Of a stretch of DNA of 64,000 nucleotides, positions 54,701 through 62,283 are shown one piece after another. The notes beneath the pieces are model-generated. The model was not told where the DNA came from. It made no database searches and saw only the letters and a list, made by a program, of their open reading frames with translations. The position numbers and the translations under genes were made by a program. The stretch's first letter is position 1. The number at the start of each line of letters is the position of its first letter. Source of the stretch: Helicobacter saguini (lineage in GTDB: Bacteria; Campylobacterota; Campylobacteria; Campylobacterales; Helicobacteraceae); NCBI RefSeq assembly GCF_000762875.2, contig NZ_JRMP02000007.1, forward strand, positions 1-64,000, given 5' to 3'.

Positions 54701-54912
54701 CCATTTATTGCTTCTTCTAGCACGCTTGCAACCGTGTTTGCCACGACTTCAGCACTTGCCCCGCTATAAGTTGCCTGAACCGTGATTTCATTAGGCACGA
54801 CTTGCGGATACTCTTCAACAGGCAGTGTAAATATGCTAATTATCCCAACAAGCACAATCACCACAGATATTACCATAGCAAAAACAGGACGATTAATAAA
54901 AAACTTTGACAT
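51790..54912 (-). CDS. RND multidrug efflux pump, inner-membrane subunit
   Basis: This 1040-residue HAE-1 transporter of the AcrB/CmeB/HefC type has 12 helices and two large periplasmic loops. The start FFINRPVFAMVISVVIVLVG, the central proton-relay helix LFGLVLAIGIVVDDAIIVIENVER (adjacent Asp pair) and the C-terminal helix AKNAILIVEFAQ are diagnostic. It exports drugs, bile salts or similar compounds by proton antiport with an adaptor and a TolC-like channel. Its adaptor gene is 2.9 kb upstream, separated by a restriction-modification gene and repeats. No TolC homologue is in the window. Confidence 0.95.
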   Translation of the reverse strand: MSKFFINRPVFAMVISVVIVLVGIISIFTLPVEEYPQVVPNEITVQATYSGASAEVVANTVASVLEEAINGVEGMLYMKSSSSSSGTVSISVYFANDANADMAMVNVNNRVQSVQSQLPQEVQRLGVNVRKRSSTMLAIFALYSDNPAHDSIFVANYASINIVNELKRVNGVGDVTVFGQNDYSMRIWLDLDKISQNNLTPSEVAKVISEQNSQFALGSFGAEPVRKEIAFTYSVTTQGRFISPEEFGNIIIRSNSDGSSLRVRDVARIELGSKDYSVTPLLNGKSAAAFGINLQPGANAINVMDAVTKKMQELKENFPTGLDYRVPLDNTKFVRVSVKEVVKTFFEAIALVIIIMYFFLQNIRATIIPVIAIPVSIIGTFAGMYALGYSINLLTLFGLVLAIGIVVDDAIIVIENVERILHSEVDSNGNKYSVKDATLKAMSEIQGPVVAIVLVLCSVFIPVAFIGGFAGAIYQQFAITIVISVVISGFVALTLTPALCVSILKNTESKPFYIVKRFNDFFDFLTRKFSEQISRTMKHGILMALCFIAIIGCTYTLLVRLPTGLVPAEDKGSMMSFIQLPPASALSRTIDTGKQALSILESNPNIQSNFFIAGFDFLAGAQRTSGAVIFSTLKDWKERKDNSFKIVGQTSAAYGQNLNAIAFATNPPAIMGLSIAGGFEIYLQSRGNGSIKDLEHYANALVAEANKQPELTGVRSMFSANIPQYYLNLDREKAKAMGVNVDDVFTAMQSTFGKYYVNDFNLYGRTYQVNVQAESRFREIPEDLSRVFVRSSSGSLVPISSLVNFERVVGADIIDRFNLFTGAKIMGNPKDGYSSGDALKAIERVAAQVLPQDYTLGYSGSSYQEKYSSSTGRLAFVFGLIFVYLILCAQYERWLMPLSVLTAVPFAVFGACVATTLRGLNDDIYFQIGLVMLIALAAKNAILIVEFAQHLHEIEKKSILDSAIGAAKLRFRPIIMTSLAFSIGVLPLALNTGAGSGSQNAIGTGVIGGMLAATFIAIFFIPLFWSFIASLSSWLKPKTL

Positions 54913-54929
54913 GCTTTTTCTCCTTTTTT

Positions 54930-55285
54930 ATGGAATCTAGATTCTATATTTTTTTTAAAAAGGGTGGTGGGTGGGCGATTAGGATAAATTATAGAATCTA
55001 AATTAACAATATTTTTCTTTATATCTATTCCCACCCAACCACCCTTTAAGGATGGATAGAATCTAGATTCTATAAATTAAAACTTTTTATATTTAAAGTT
55101 CTAAGTTATGGAATCTTTTTAGAATCTAATTTTAGAATCCTAAATGCCCTTTTTTGATAAATGGATAGAATCTAGATTCTAAATATTTTTCTATCTATTC
55201 TAAACCTTGCCACCCTTTAAAGTATTTTTAACCTATCGCCCACCCACCGCCCTTTAAGGTTGAAAAAATATTTTATAGAATCTAG
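54930..55285. repeat. Repeat cluster between RM gene and efflux pump
   Basis: This 376-bp gene-free gap holds four (near-)TAGAATCTAGATTCTA palindromes (about 54930, 55057, 55166, 55275) alternating with GGGTGGTGGGTGGGC and CCCACCCAACCACCC modules in both orientations, each pair able to form hairpins. The composition is as at 48107-49112 and 30660-30845. No promoter for the pump is obvious. Confidence 0.8.
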
Positions 55286-55288
55286 ATT

Positions 55289-57823
55289 CTAATATAAATT
55301 TTCTCTCTCCCATAAAAGTAGGTTAGATTCTAAAAGTTGTTTATTTATCTTTCGGGCTAAATTATCGCGTGTGTCAAAAAAGTGATAAAATATTTCTAAA
55401 TTTTCTTTATCCACAAAACCTTTTATTGTATTTCTACCAAAGCCTTTTGAGCCTTTTGTCGTTTTTACCCTTGTGATTCTGCTATCTTTTGTAGAATCTA
55501 GGACTTGAAAATCAAGTGGATTTTTTTGCATTATCGCATTTGTAATATCATAAAAGCTATCATTAAAGTCTTTATGTTGATATTCATCATTTGAATGATA
55601 GAATCTAAATATTTGCAATGCTACGTTAAATAAATCTTTTGCCTCTTTGCTAAACTCAAATTCACTTAAAAAGATTCTAAAATCAAAGGGCTTTTCTTTT
55701 ATATTTTCTTGCGTATTACATAATCCATCGTTTTTAGAATCTAGCATTTGTGGTTCTAGCACATTTAGCATTCCTTTAGAGCAGCCAAAGCCTAGTTGTG
55801 TGTGAGTAAAAGGCATAATGTAGTTTCTAAGCTTAATTTTTTTACCATTTTCAAGGACTTCTTTATTTGTAAAAGCCATATTTAAATAAAAAAGTGAAAA
55901 GCAAATAGCATCGCTAAAAAGCTCATCGCTAATATCATCTATTTTTCCTTTAAAAATATAAGCGTTTCTTTCAAAATATTTATTATGTGTATTAAAATTT
56001 ATACCTTTTTGCAAAAGGGCATATTTTAGATTCTGTGTTGTAAGTGGATTTTTATTTTTAGATGGCTTATTTGTTAGATTGATTACACCTTTTAGATAGC
56101 ATATATCCCCTAAAATCATTCCTTTTTGATTTTCTAATATAGTTTTTTCTATTTCGTTTAGTAAATTTGGTCGTTTTAAATCATAAGTATATGTTTTTAC
56201 AAAATGCAAATTTGCTATTTCTAAATCATTAGAATCTACTTCATATCTACTAGCAGAAAATGAGTTTTTGTTTATAGTTTCGCCCTTATCTTTATCAAAA
56301 ATTATTTGGGATATGGACCACTCGCTTAGTTTAAATGTAGTCTTTGCATTACTAAAACTATGGCTTACTATTTTATATCCACTTTTTATATACTCATTAA
56401 TTTCATCACATAAAAAAGATTCTGTCATATAATAAAATATTATTACTTGCGGTTGCAACTTTACTACTTTATTAAAAAACTGCATAGCGGTATTTGAGCC
56501 TTTTTTATTTTGATAGGGTGGATTCATTATTACCATTAGCTTTTTATTGCTAGCCGCACAAATTTGTGTGATTGTTTTTAAAATATTATTGTGTAAAAAC
56601 AAAGGCTCTTTATTATTTGCTAAATAATCAAATTGAATAACATTGCTAAAACCCTTAATCTTGCAAGTATCCACATCCATTTGCTCTAATGTGCTTAGAT
56701 AACAAGAATCTTTATAGTCCCTGCCAAAGTCATTTTCAAGATTGCCAACACCAGCGCATGGGTCAAATACTAAAAAGTCTTTCATATCATAGCCGCTATT
56801 CTTTAGAATCTTATTTTGCAAACTTACAAAGCAACTAGGCGTATATTCTCCCCCTGTAGTCTTTCTATATTTTTCACTATAAAATCTAGCCGAATACTCT
56901 AAGATTTTTAAAAACTCTTTTTTATCCGGCGGTCTTTTATATTTCGCCCAAAAATTTCTATAATTTTTCTTACTTTTAATCGTGTATATTTCAGTTTCAT
57001 ATTTTTTCTTTGTTATCATTTTGGTTTTTGAGATATATTTTATATCTTCTACTTCTAGCTTTTCATTAAATGAATATTTGAAAAGATTTAGATTTGTCCC
57101 TTCGTTTATCAAGTCTTCGTAATCATTTAGTGTGTCGCCTTTTTTAGTAAATAAATTATTTTCTGTTGCAACAAAGTCTTGTTTATATTTCGTGCCATTT
57201 AGTATATCAACCAAAAAAAGATTGATTAGCTCTTGCTCATCTTGGATATTTTCAAATTCTATTTCTTTTTTCCATTCATTATATACTAGATTTGAATTTT
57301 CTAAGGTGATATAAATCTCACTTTGCCCTTGCATAAGGCTTTTATATATTTCTTTAATTTCATTATTTTTAAAGATTGTAATGCGTGGGATTTCTTTATA
57401 TATCGTTTTATCATTTACTATGCTTGTTAGAATCTTAGGAGCTAATCTATCATTTATCCTATCAATCGCATCTTTACTAGGAGTGCTAGGAATCTCAGCA
57501 TTCCAGTTAATATCATTATTAAACATAACGCTATCATCGCAGTGTATCAGCTCTAAAATATCATTATTGTTAGAATCTAAATAAATTAGTGCGAGTTTAT
57601 CTAGGATTCTATCTTGCTTTTTATTTGTTAGAACGATTTGGGCTAATGCCTTTCTGTGTGCGTTAATATCAGTTATTTTATACTTAGATTCTATATATAA
57701 AATGGGCTTATGATATTTATTTTTTAAAATCACATCAATATTATTTATATCATATTCGCAATATTTCCCCTCATCGAAATATTTATTTGCAAATTTGACT
57801 TTGTAATTTACTTCTTCGCTCAT
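55289..57823 (-). CDS. Fused restriction endonuclease / adenine methyltransferase (type IIG-like)
   Basis: This 844-residue protein probably both cuts and methylates DNA. Residues of about 26-47 show a PD-(D/E)xK-like site (NNIDVILKN ... ILYIESKYK). The methyltransferase core has the SAM motif LVFDPCAGVGNLE (351-363) and the N6-adenine catalytic motif NPPY (434-437), preceded by TTGGEYTPSCFV. Residues after about 550 probably hold the target-recognition region. It lies in the middle of an RND efflux operon, 21 bp downstream of the adaptor gene and upstream of a repeat cluster. The target sequence cannot be inferred. The start follows AAAGGCATAAA. Confidence 0.8.
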   Translation of the reverse strand: MSEEVNYKVKFANKYFDEGKYCEYDINNIDVILKNKYHKPILYIESKYKITDINAHRKALAQIVLTNKKQDRILDKLALIYLDSNNNDILELIHCDDSVMFNNDINWNAEIPSTPSKDAIDRINDRLAPKILTSIVNDKTIYKEIPRITIFKNNEIKEIYKSLMQGQSEIYITLENSNLVYNEWKKEIEFENIQDEQELINLFLVDILNGTKYKQDFVATENNLFTKKGDTLNDYEDLINEGTNLNLFKYSFNEKLEVEDIKYISKTKMITKKKYETEIYTIKSKKNYRNFWAKYKRPPDKKEFLKILEYSARFYSEKYRKTTGGEYTPSCFVSLQNKILKNSGYDMKDFLVFDPCAGVGNLENDFGRDYKDSCYLSTLEQMDVDTCKIKGFSNVIQFDYLANNKEPLFLHNNILKTITQICAASNKKLMVIMNPPYQNKKGSNTAMQFFNKVVKLQPQVIIFYYMTESFLCDEINEYIKSGYKIVSHSFSNAKTTFKLSEWSISQIIFDKDKGETINKNSFSASRYEVDSNDLEIANLHFVKTYTYDLKRPNLLNEIEKTILENQKGMILGDICYLKGVINLTNKPSKNKNPLTTQNLKYALLQKGINFNTHNKYFERNAYIFKGKIDDISDELFSDAICFSLFYLNMAFTNKEVLENGKKIKLRNYIMPFTHTQLGFGCSKGMLNVLEPQMLDSKNDGLCNTQENIKEKPFDFRIFLSEFEFSKEAKDLFNVALQIFRFYHSNDEYQHKDFNDSFYDITNAIMQKNPLDFQVLDSTKDSRITRVKTTKGSKGFGRNTIKGFVDKENLEIFYHFFDTRDNLARKINKQLLESNLLLWERENLY

Positions 57824-57844
57824 TTTATGCCTTTTTAGATTCTA

Positions 57845-59290
57845 TCAAAATAGGGTGGTGGTGCGATAGGTAATATTTATAGAATCTAAATTGTTTGTAG
57901 AAATTCGCAAGGGCAAAATTTCCTTATATTTTAATGGGTGGGAATGGGTGGGACTTTGGAATCTAAGGAAAATTTGCCCTTGCGAATTTAGTTTGTTTAG
58001 AATCCTAGATTCTAAATTCACTAATTTTATAGAATCTAAATTATTAGATTCAATACTTCTATAGAATCTAGATTCTATAATTGATATTTTTTTAGAATCT
58101 TGTAAGTTAGATTCTATAGAATCTTTAGCGGTTTTAGAATCTAGATTCCATATATTAGAATCTAAGAGTGCTTCTGCTGGTGGATTTGTCGGGGCGCTGG
58201 GCGAATCACTTGTATCTACTGAAACACTAATTGTAGGATTAATCTTAGCTAAATGCGAAGTAATCACAATATCGCCATTTTGCAAACCACTAGAAATTAG
58301 CACAAAAGCATCCTTTAGATTCTGCCCTAAAGTCACGCGTGTAATGCTTGGCTTATCGCCTTTAAGCGTATAAACATAGCTACCCTGAGAATCTTGCAAT
58401 AACGCCGACTGCGGAATAGCAATAACATCTTGGGCTTCAAATCCTTGCAACTTTACTCGCACAAAGTCATTTGGCAAAAGAGCAAACTTATCATTATCCA
58501 CAATCGCCCTTGCTTTAATCGAATTTGTCTGCGTATCAAGGACAGAATCTATAAAATCAACCTTGCCCTTATGCTCGTAAGTGTTGCCATTATTTAGAAT
58601 AAATTCAACCGCGATATTATCCTTATTCAAATGCCGCATATAATAAAAGTCATTGCTAGGAATGCTAAACTCCGCATAAATAGGCGAGAGCTGCGTAATA
58701 GTCGTAAGCACATCTTGCCCACTGCGACCTACGACATTACCCACATCATATCGCCGCATACCGATGCGACCGCTCATAGACGCCACGACATCCGTGTAGC
58801 CTAAGTCAATCATCGCATCATCTAGGGCAGCCTTTGTATTATCCACATTTGCCTTAGCCGAAGCGTAGTTAAATTGCGAAGTATCATACTGGTCGATAGT
58901 AAGGACGCCTTGCTTATAGAGCTTTGAGACGCGTAGCCAGTCCTTTTCAGCCTTTGTGAAATTCGCTTTTGCGGCGTCATATTGCGCTTTTGCCATATTG
59001 ACTTTTGCTTGATAGCGTGTAGGGTCGATTTTGAAAAGGTGCTCGCCCTCTTTAACTATATCGCCCTCTTTTACATCTTGGGCTAGTAGCACGCCCTCCA
59101 CACGCGCATATACGCTACTTTGCTGCACGGATTTAAAACGCGCTGGATATTCAAAGCTAAGGAACATATTTTGGGCTTTTACTACCATGCCTTTAACTTG
59201 CATTTTTGGCGTTTCTTGTTTCTGCTCTTTGTCGCTACTACACGCGATTAGTGCTAGTGATATTAACATTGTTAAGATTACATTTTTCAT
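57845..59290 (-). CDS. RND efflux periplasmic adaptor with repeat-derived C-terminal extension
   Basis: This 481-residue membrane fusion protein has a signal peptide/lipobox (ISLALIACSSDKEQ), a first biotinyl-lipoyl half (VLLAQDVKEGDIVKEGEHLFKIDP), a coiled-coil hairpin (AKAQYDAAKANFTKAEKDWLRVSKLY) and the beta-barrel and proximal domains (VRVKLQGFEAQDVIAIPQSALLQD). The normal adaptor ends near ITSHLAKINPTISVSVDTS. The remaining ~115 residues (DSK/ESN/IESRFYRS repeats, then translated inverted repeat) are extra. The intact part would link the pump at 51790-54912 to an outer-membrane channel. The start follows TAGGGAGTAAAAATT. Confidence 0.9.
   Translation of the reverse strand: MKNVILTMLISLALIACSSDKEQKQETPKMQVKGMVVKAQNMFLSFEYPARFKSVQQSSVYARVEGVLLAQDVKEGDIVKEGEHLFKIDPTRYQAKVNMAKAQYDAAKANFTKAEKDWLRVSKLYKQGVLTIDQYDTSQFNYASAKANVDNTKAALDDAMIDLGYTDVVASMSGRIGMRRYDVGNVVGRSGQDVLTTITQLSPIYAEFSIPSNDFYYMRHLNKDNIAVEFILNNGNTYEHKGKVDFIDSVLDTQTNSIKARAIVDNDKFALLPNDFVRVKLQGFEAQDVIAIPQSALLQDSQGSYVYTLKGDKPSITRVTLGQNLKDAFVLISSGLQNGDIVITSHLAKINPTISVSVDTSDSPSAPTNPPAEALLDSNIWNLDSKTAKDSIESNLQDSKKISIIESRFYRSIESNNLDSIKLVNLESRILNKLNSQGQIFLRFQSPTHSHPLKYKEILPLRISTNNLDSINITYRTTTLF
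57901..57989. repeat. 26-bp inverted repeat within the adaptor 3' end
   Basis: The arms at 57901-57926 and 57964-57989 are reverse complements at 25 of 26 positions (core TTCGCAAGGGCAAAATTTCC). The 37-bp loop contains a tandem GGGTGGGAATGGGTGGGA. It forms the end of the extended adaptor ORF and could act as a hairpin or terminator between adaptor and RM gene. Confidence 0.85.
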
Positions 59291-59308
59291 AATTTTTACT
59301 CCCTAAAA

Positions 59309-59321
59309 ATTCGTCTTCCGT
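59309..59321 (-). promoter_or_regulatory. 13-mer ACGGAAGACGAAT upstream of efflux adaptor
   Basis: This is an exact copy of the 13-mer before nrfA (49184-49196), here 18 bp upstream of the adaptor start on the coding strand. It is just downstream of the 59338-59395 hairpin. Confidence 0.4.
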
Positions 59322-59574
59322 CTATCCTTTACAAAAATTTTTTGTCCGCTCGTTGCGACAACCGATTAGGTTAGTCTCACTTCGCGGACAAAAAAGTTTT
59401 TGCAAAATATATCCAAAATACTAGAATTTATGCTCCCTGCCGACATTTTTAGATTCTATAAATCTTGTTTGTCATGTTGAGCGTAAGCGAAACATCTATA
59501 TTTTTTTAAGTTTCACTCGCAAACACAGAATCTAATCTAGATTCTATAACCAAAATTATAAACCATTAGACCAA

Positions 59575-59730
59575 CTATAAGTCAAGCAATTTTACAAAAT
59601 TAATAGAAAGAATAGAAAATATAAAAGATATAAAAATAGCAAAAATGACAGGTTGTATATAACGCCAAAAAAAGAAATTCCCCGCCTTTATTACATGCGA
59701 CAATGCAAAACTAAGCTGCAAAACACTCAT
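59575..59730 (-). CDS. Small membrane ORF (51 aa), not confirmed
   Basis: A 51-codon ORF begins MSVLQLSFALSHVIKAG and has a 20-residue hydrophobic helix (PVIFAIFISFIFSILSINFV). It is preceded by GGATTAAAAA, a modest ribosome binding site, and a TACAAT that may serve as a -10. No homologue is recognised. It could be a small inner-membrane protein, a toxin-like peptide, or chance. It lies between the efflux adaptor and an outer-membrane protein gene, all on the minus strand. Confidence 0.35.
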   Translation of the reverse strand: MSVLQLSFALSHVIKAGNFFFWRYIQPVIFAIFISFIFSILSINFVKLLDL

Positions 59731-59829
59731 TTTTTAATCCACACAATCAAATTTAACCTAAAATTGTAACTTAAAAATATAAATATTTACTTTAAACTTA
59801 AATATTATTGTGATAAATTAGAATCTAAA

Positions 59830-60336
59830 TTAAAATTGAACCCCTAAAGTAGCAGAAACTCTATTAATATCAACCTTAATCCCTGACAATTTTGGTGATT
59901 GATAAGAAGCCTCTATACCTATGGTAATATGAGCAGGCAAACTAACATGAACGCCATAATTAACAGCCCAAGTATGCTCTAAAGCAGTGTTTGTGAAATG
60001 TGAATATGCAATACCAACATAAGGGGTTATCTTAGATACATGCACACCTATTAACCCACCATATTGAAAATTATTATAACGCACCTTATCATCCAAGGAG
60101 CCAACAGATTCCCATTTAACAAATGGAGCAATACGTAACATTCCTGGTTTTAACCACAATTTACCATACGCACCAACTGCAAAAGTAGTATCAGCATCAA
60201 GATTCCCAGCATTAACACTATTAATGCTTGCTCCAAAAATGCCACCCACTTCCGCACCAAGAATAGCCGCTGATGATACACTAGACACACTCATACCTAA
60301 AATACCTGTCAATACCACACTTTTAAAAACTCTCAT
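59830..60336 (-). CDS. Small outer-membrane beta-barrel protein
   Basis: This 168-residue protein has a signal peptide (VVLTGILGMSVSSVSSAA). Alternating amphipathic beta strands follow (TTFAVGAYGKLWLKPGMLRIAPFVKWES, YGGLIGVHVSKITPYVGIAYSHF), ending in Phe (VSATLGVQF), as expected for a BAM-dependent barrel. It resembles small 8-stranded OMPs. A -10 box (60370-60375, minus strand) lies about 35 bp upstream. Confidence 0.75.
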   Translation of the reverse strand: MRVFKSVVLTGILGMSVSSVSSAAILGAEVGGIFGASINSVNAGNLDADTTFAVGAYGKLWLKPGMLRIAPFVKWESVGSLDDKVRYNNFQYGGLIGVHVSKITPYVGIAYSHFTNTALEHTWAVNYGVHVSLPAHITIGIEASYQSPKLSGIKVDINRVSATLGVQF

Positions 60337-60369
60337 TTTTTATCCTTTTAAAATAAATTTAAGCAAAAA

Positions 60370-60375
60370 ATTATA
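60370..60375 (-). promoter_or_regulatory. -10 box of the outer-membrane protein gene
   Basis: Minus-strand TATAGTATAATTTT provides a TATAAT 34 bp before the start codon at 60336, giving a leader of about 27 nt. Confidence 0.45.
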
Positions 60376-60503
60376 CTATAAATCGGCTACAAATAACTAA
60401 TATTAGAAATTTTATGGAATCTAAATTGTTTATTACAAAAATATTACATTTACAAAATGTTAAGTTTTCTTAAAATTTTATAGACTTTTTAAGTGCAAAA
60501 TAA

Positions 60504-60509
60504 TATAAT
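60504..60509 (+). promoter_or_regulatory. -10 box of the response regulator gene
   Basis: AAATAATATAATTACG contains TATAAT 37 bp before the ATG at 60547, with AAGAGGTAAAA as ribosome binding site. Confidence 0.45.
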
Positions 60510-60546
60510 TACGCTATTGTTTTTTTATGTAAGTAAAGAGGTAAAA

Positions 60547-61218
60547 ATGATTAAGATTTTGGTGTTAGAAAATGATTTAGAAACGTTCAATTCATTACAG
60601 CAATATCTTAGTGAATTTGATTATGAGCCTATTTTTTTAGAATCTACAGATAAAATATTAAGCACTATAATGGAAAACCGAATTGATGTTATCCTTATAG
60701 ATTTGGTTTTAAATGATGCAGACGAAAAAGATAAATTTTATATATGTAGACAAATTAGAGAAATCACTAAAATGCCAATTATCATAACGTCATTTAGTAA
60801 TGATGTGGGACACAAAATAAGTGCATTTGAGGATGGTGCTGATGATTATTTAACAAAGCCTTATCATTTAGATGAGCTAAATGCTAGAATCAAGGCACTT
60901 TTAAGGAGACTCGAAACACAAGAAATGATTTTTGGCTCATTGCAAATAGACCCTAAGAAACGAATTGTTAAATTAAAAAATGAATATTTAGAGCTTACAA
61001 ACACAGAGTTTGACATACTTTTATTCTTGATAGAAAATCGTTTGCAGCCTGTAAGTAGGGATAGAATCGCCCATACAATCAATGCCATACATGAAGATAC
61101 AGGCTTAAGAAGCATTGATACACATATTAGAAATTTACGAAATAAACTAGGCGATTCTGCTAAAGAGCCAAAGTATATACAATCAGTGTGGGGTATAGGA
61201 TATAAATTTTGCATATAA
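60547..61218 (+). CDS. OmpR-family response regulator (orphan in window)
   Basis: The start at 60547 (MIKILVLENDLE) follows AAGAGGTAAAA. The 223-residue protein has a receiver domain with phosphoacceptor Asp52 (VILIDLVL) and the conserved Lys in DDYLTKPYH. Its first acidic pocket reads EN, not the usual ED/DD, and the switch Thr region reads ITSFS. The C-terminal winged helix is of the OmpR/PhoB type (LTNTEFDILLFLIENRLQPVSRDRI, SIDTHIRNLRNKLG, IQSVWGIGYKF). No histidine kinase lies next to it. Confidence 0.9.
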   Translation: MIKILVLENDLETFNSLQQYLSEFDYEPIFLESTDKILSTIMENRIDVILIDLVLNDADEKDKFYICRQIREITKMPIIITSFSNDVGHKISAFEDGADDYLTKPYHLDELNARIKALLRRLETQEMIFGSLQIDPKKRIVKLKNEYLELTNTEFDILLFLIENRLQPVSRDRIAHTINAIHEDTGLRSIDTHIRNLRNKLGDSAKEPKYIQSVWGIGYKFCI

Positions 61219-61422
61219 ATCTTATGAATTAAAAATCTCAATTTTCGTATAAATATTAACAACTAATTTATAGAATCTAAATCTACTAAAAGAATAAAAT
61301 TTAATAAAATTCTTATATAATTTTACCACAAAATCTTAGGGTAACAAATGAAAGAATCTTTGTATATTCTACAAAAGGAATAAAATTTGCGTTATGTTAT
61401 TAAGTTATGATTTGGTTGTAGT

Positions 61423-62268
61423 ATGAATATTGTTTATATTTTTATATTTTTATTTAGTTCGTTTTTGTTTGCTAAAGATTCTAATATGGTCTCCATTAGT
61501 GGGCTGCAAGGTCCGCAGGCGGTGGTAAGCAATGCGAATAACATATATGTTAGCAATGCTGGGATTTATAAAAATAATATTAAAAAAGAGAGCGGATTTA
61601 TTAGCAGGCTTGATGGCAAAGGTAAGATTGTTGAGCTAAAATTCATTGATAATCTTGATTATCCAAAGGGCATTGCCGTGCTAAATAATGTCCTTTATGT
61701 CGTGGATATTAATACGCTAAAGGGCTTTAATCTAAGCACAAAAAAGCAGGTCTTAAATATGCAAATAAAAGGTGCAAACGCCCTAAGCGACATAGCTACA
61801 AGCAATGATACATTGTATGTTAGCGATAGCAAGGCTGGTGTGATTTATGCTGTGGATATAAAGAAAAAAAACTATCACGTATTTATCGCCATAGAATCTA
61901 GTCTAGGACAGCCTAATGGTATCGGTATAAATGGCAACTTTTTGTATGTTGGGACGAGCGATTCTACGCGGTTTGAGACGCTAAAGGGGAATGTTTTTCG
62001 CATTGACTTAGAATCTAAAAGCGTATATCTAACAAGTAGTTATAATAGCAACATCTACGGACTTGAAATCACAAAGCAAGGCATAATAATGCTAAGTGGC
62101 TATGATAGCAATGGTGATGTTAGATTCTATAGTATCACAGGTGATTCTAAGATTTTTGAAGTGGATTTAAATATCAAGCTAAAAAGTGCGCTATATTTTA
62201 CATATAGCAATGATGCCTTATGGATACCAGATTCTAAACAAAACAGGGTGTTTAAGGTGATGCCTTGA
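61423..62268 (+). CDS. Secreted beta-propeller (NHL/SMP-30-like) protein
   Basis: This 281-residue protein has a short signal peptide (IVYIFIFLFSSFLFA). Repeated blades follow of the type PKGIAVLNNVLYVVDI, LSDIATSNDTLYVSDS, PNGIGINGNFLYVGTS and ALWIPDSKQNRVF, consistent with a six-bladed NHL/SMP-30-like propeller. It is probably periplasmic; no catalytic residues can be assigned. No strong ribosome binding site is visible before ATG 61423. Confidence 0.65.
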   Translation: MNIVYIFIFLFSSFLFAKDSNMVSISGLQGPQAVVSNANNIYVSNAGIYKNNIKKESGFISRLDGKGKIVELKFIDNLDYPKGIAVLNNVLYVVDINTLKGFNLSTKKQVLNMQIKGANALSDIATSNDTLYVSDSKAGVIYAVDIKKKNYHVFIAIESSLGQPNGIGINGNFLYVGTSDSTRFETLKGNVFRIDLESKSVYLTSSYNSNIYGLEITKQGIIMLSGYDSNGDVRFYSITGDSKIFEVDLNIKLKSALYFTYSNDALWIPDSKQNRVFKVMP

Positions 62269-62283
62269 AATGTAAGGTTACAT

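Larger units (their letters stand above)
59291..59829. other. Intergenic region with hairpin, repeats and a small ORF
   Basis: From right to left on the minus strand it contains a small membrane ORF (59575-59730), a GTCATGTTGAGCGTAAGCGAAACATCT element (about 59470-59496) and one TAGATTCTA palindrome remnant (about 59530). Next is a long imperfect hairpin, TTTTTTGTCCGC (59338-59349) with GCGGACAAAAAA (59384-59395), and then the ACGGAAGACGAAT 13-mer (59309-59321) just before the adaptor gene. The hairpin could be a terminator or leader structure of the efflux operon. Confidence 0.5.
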
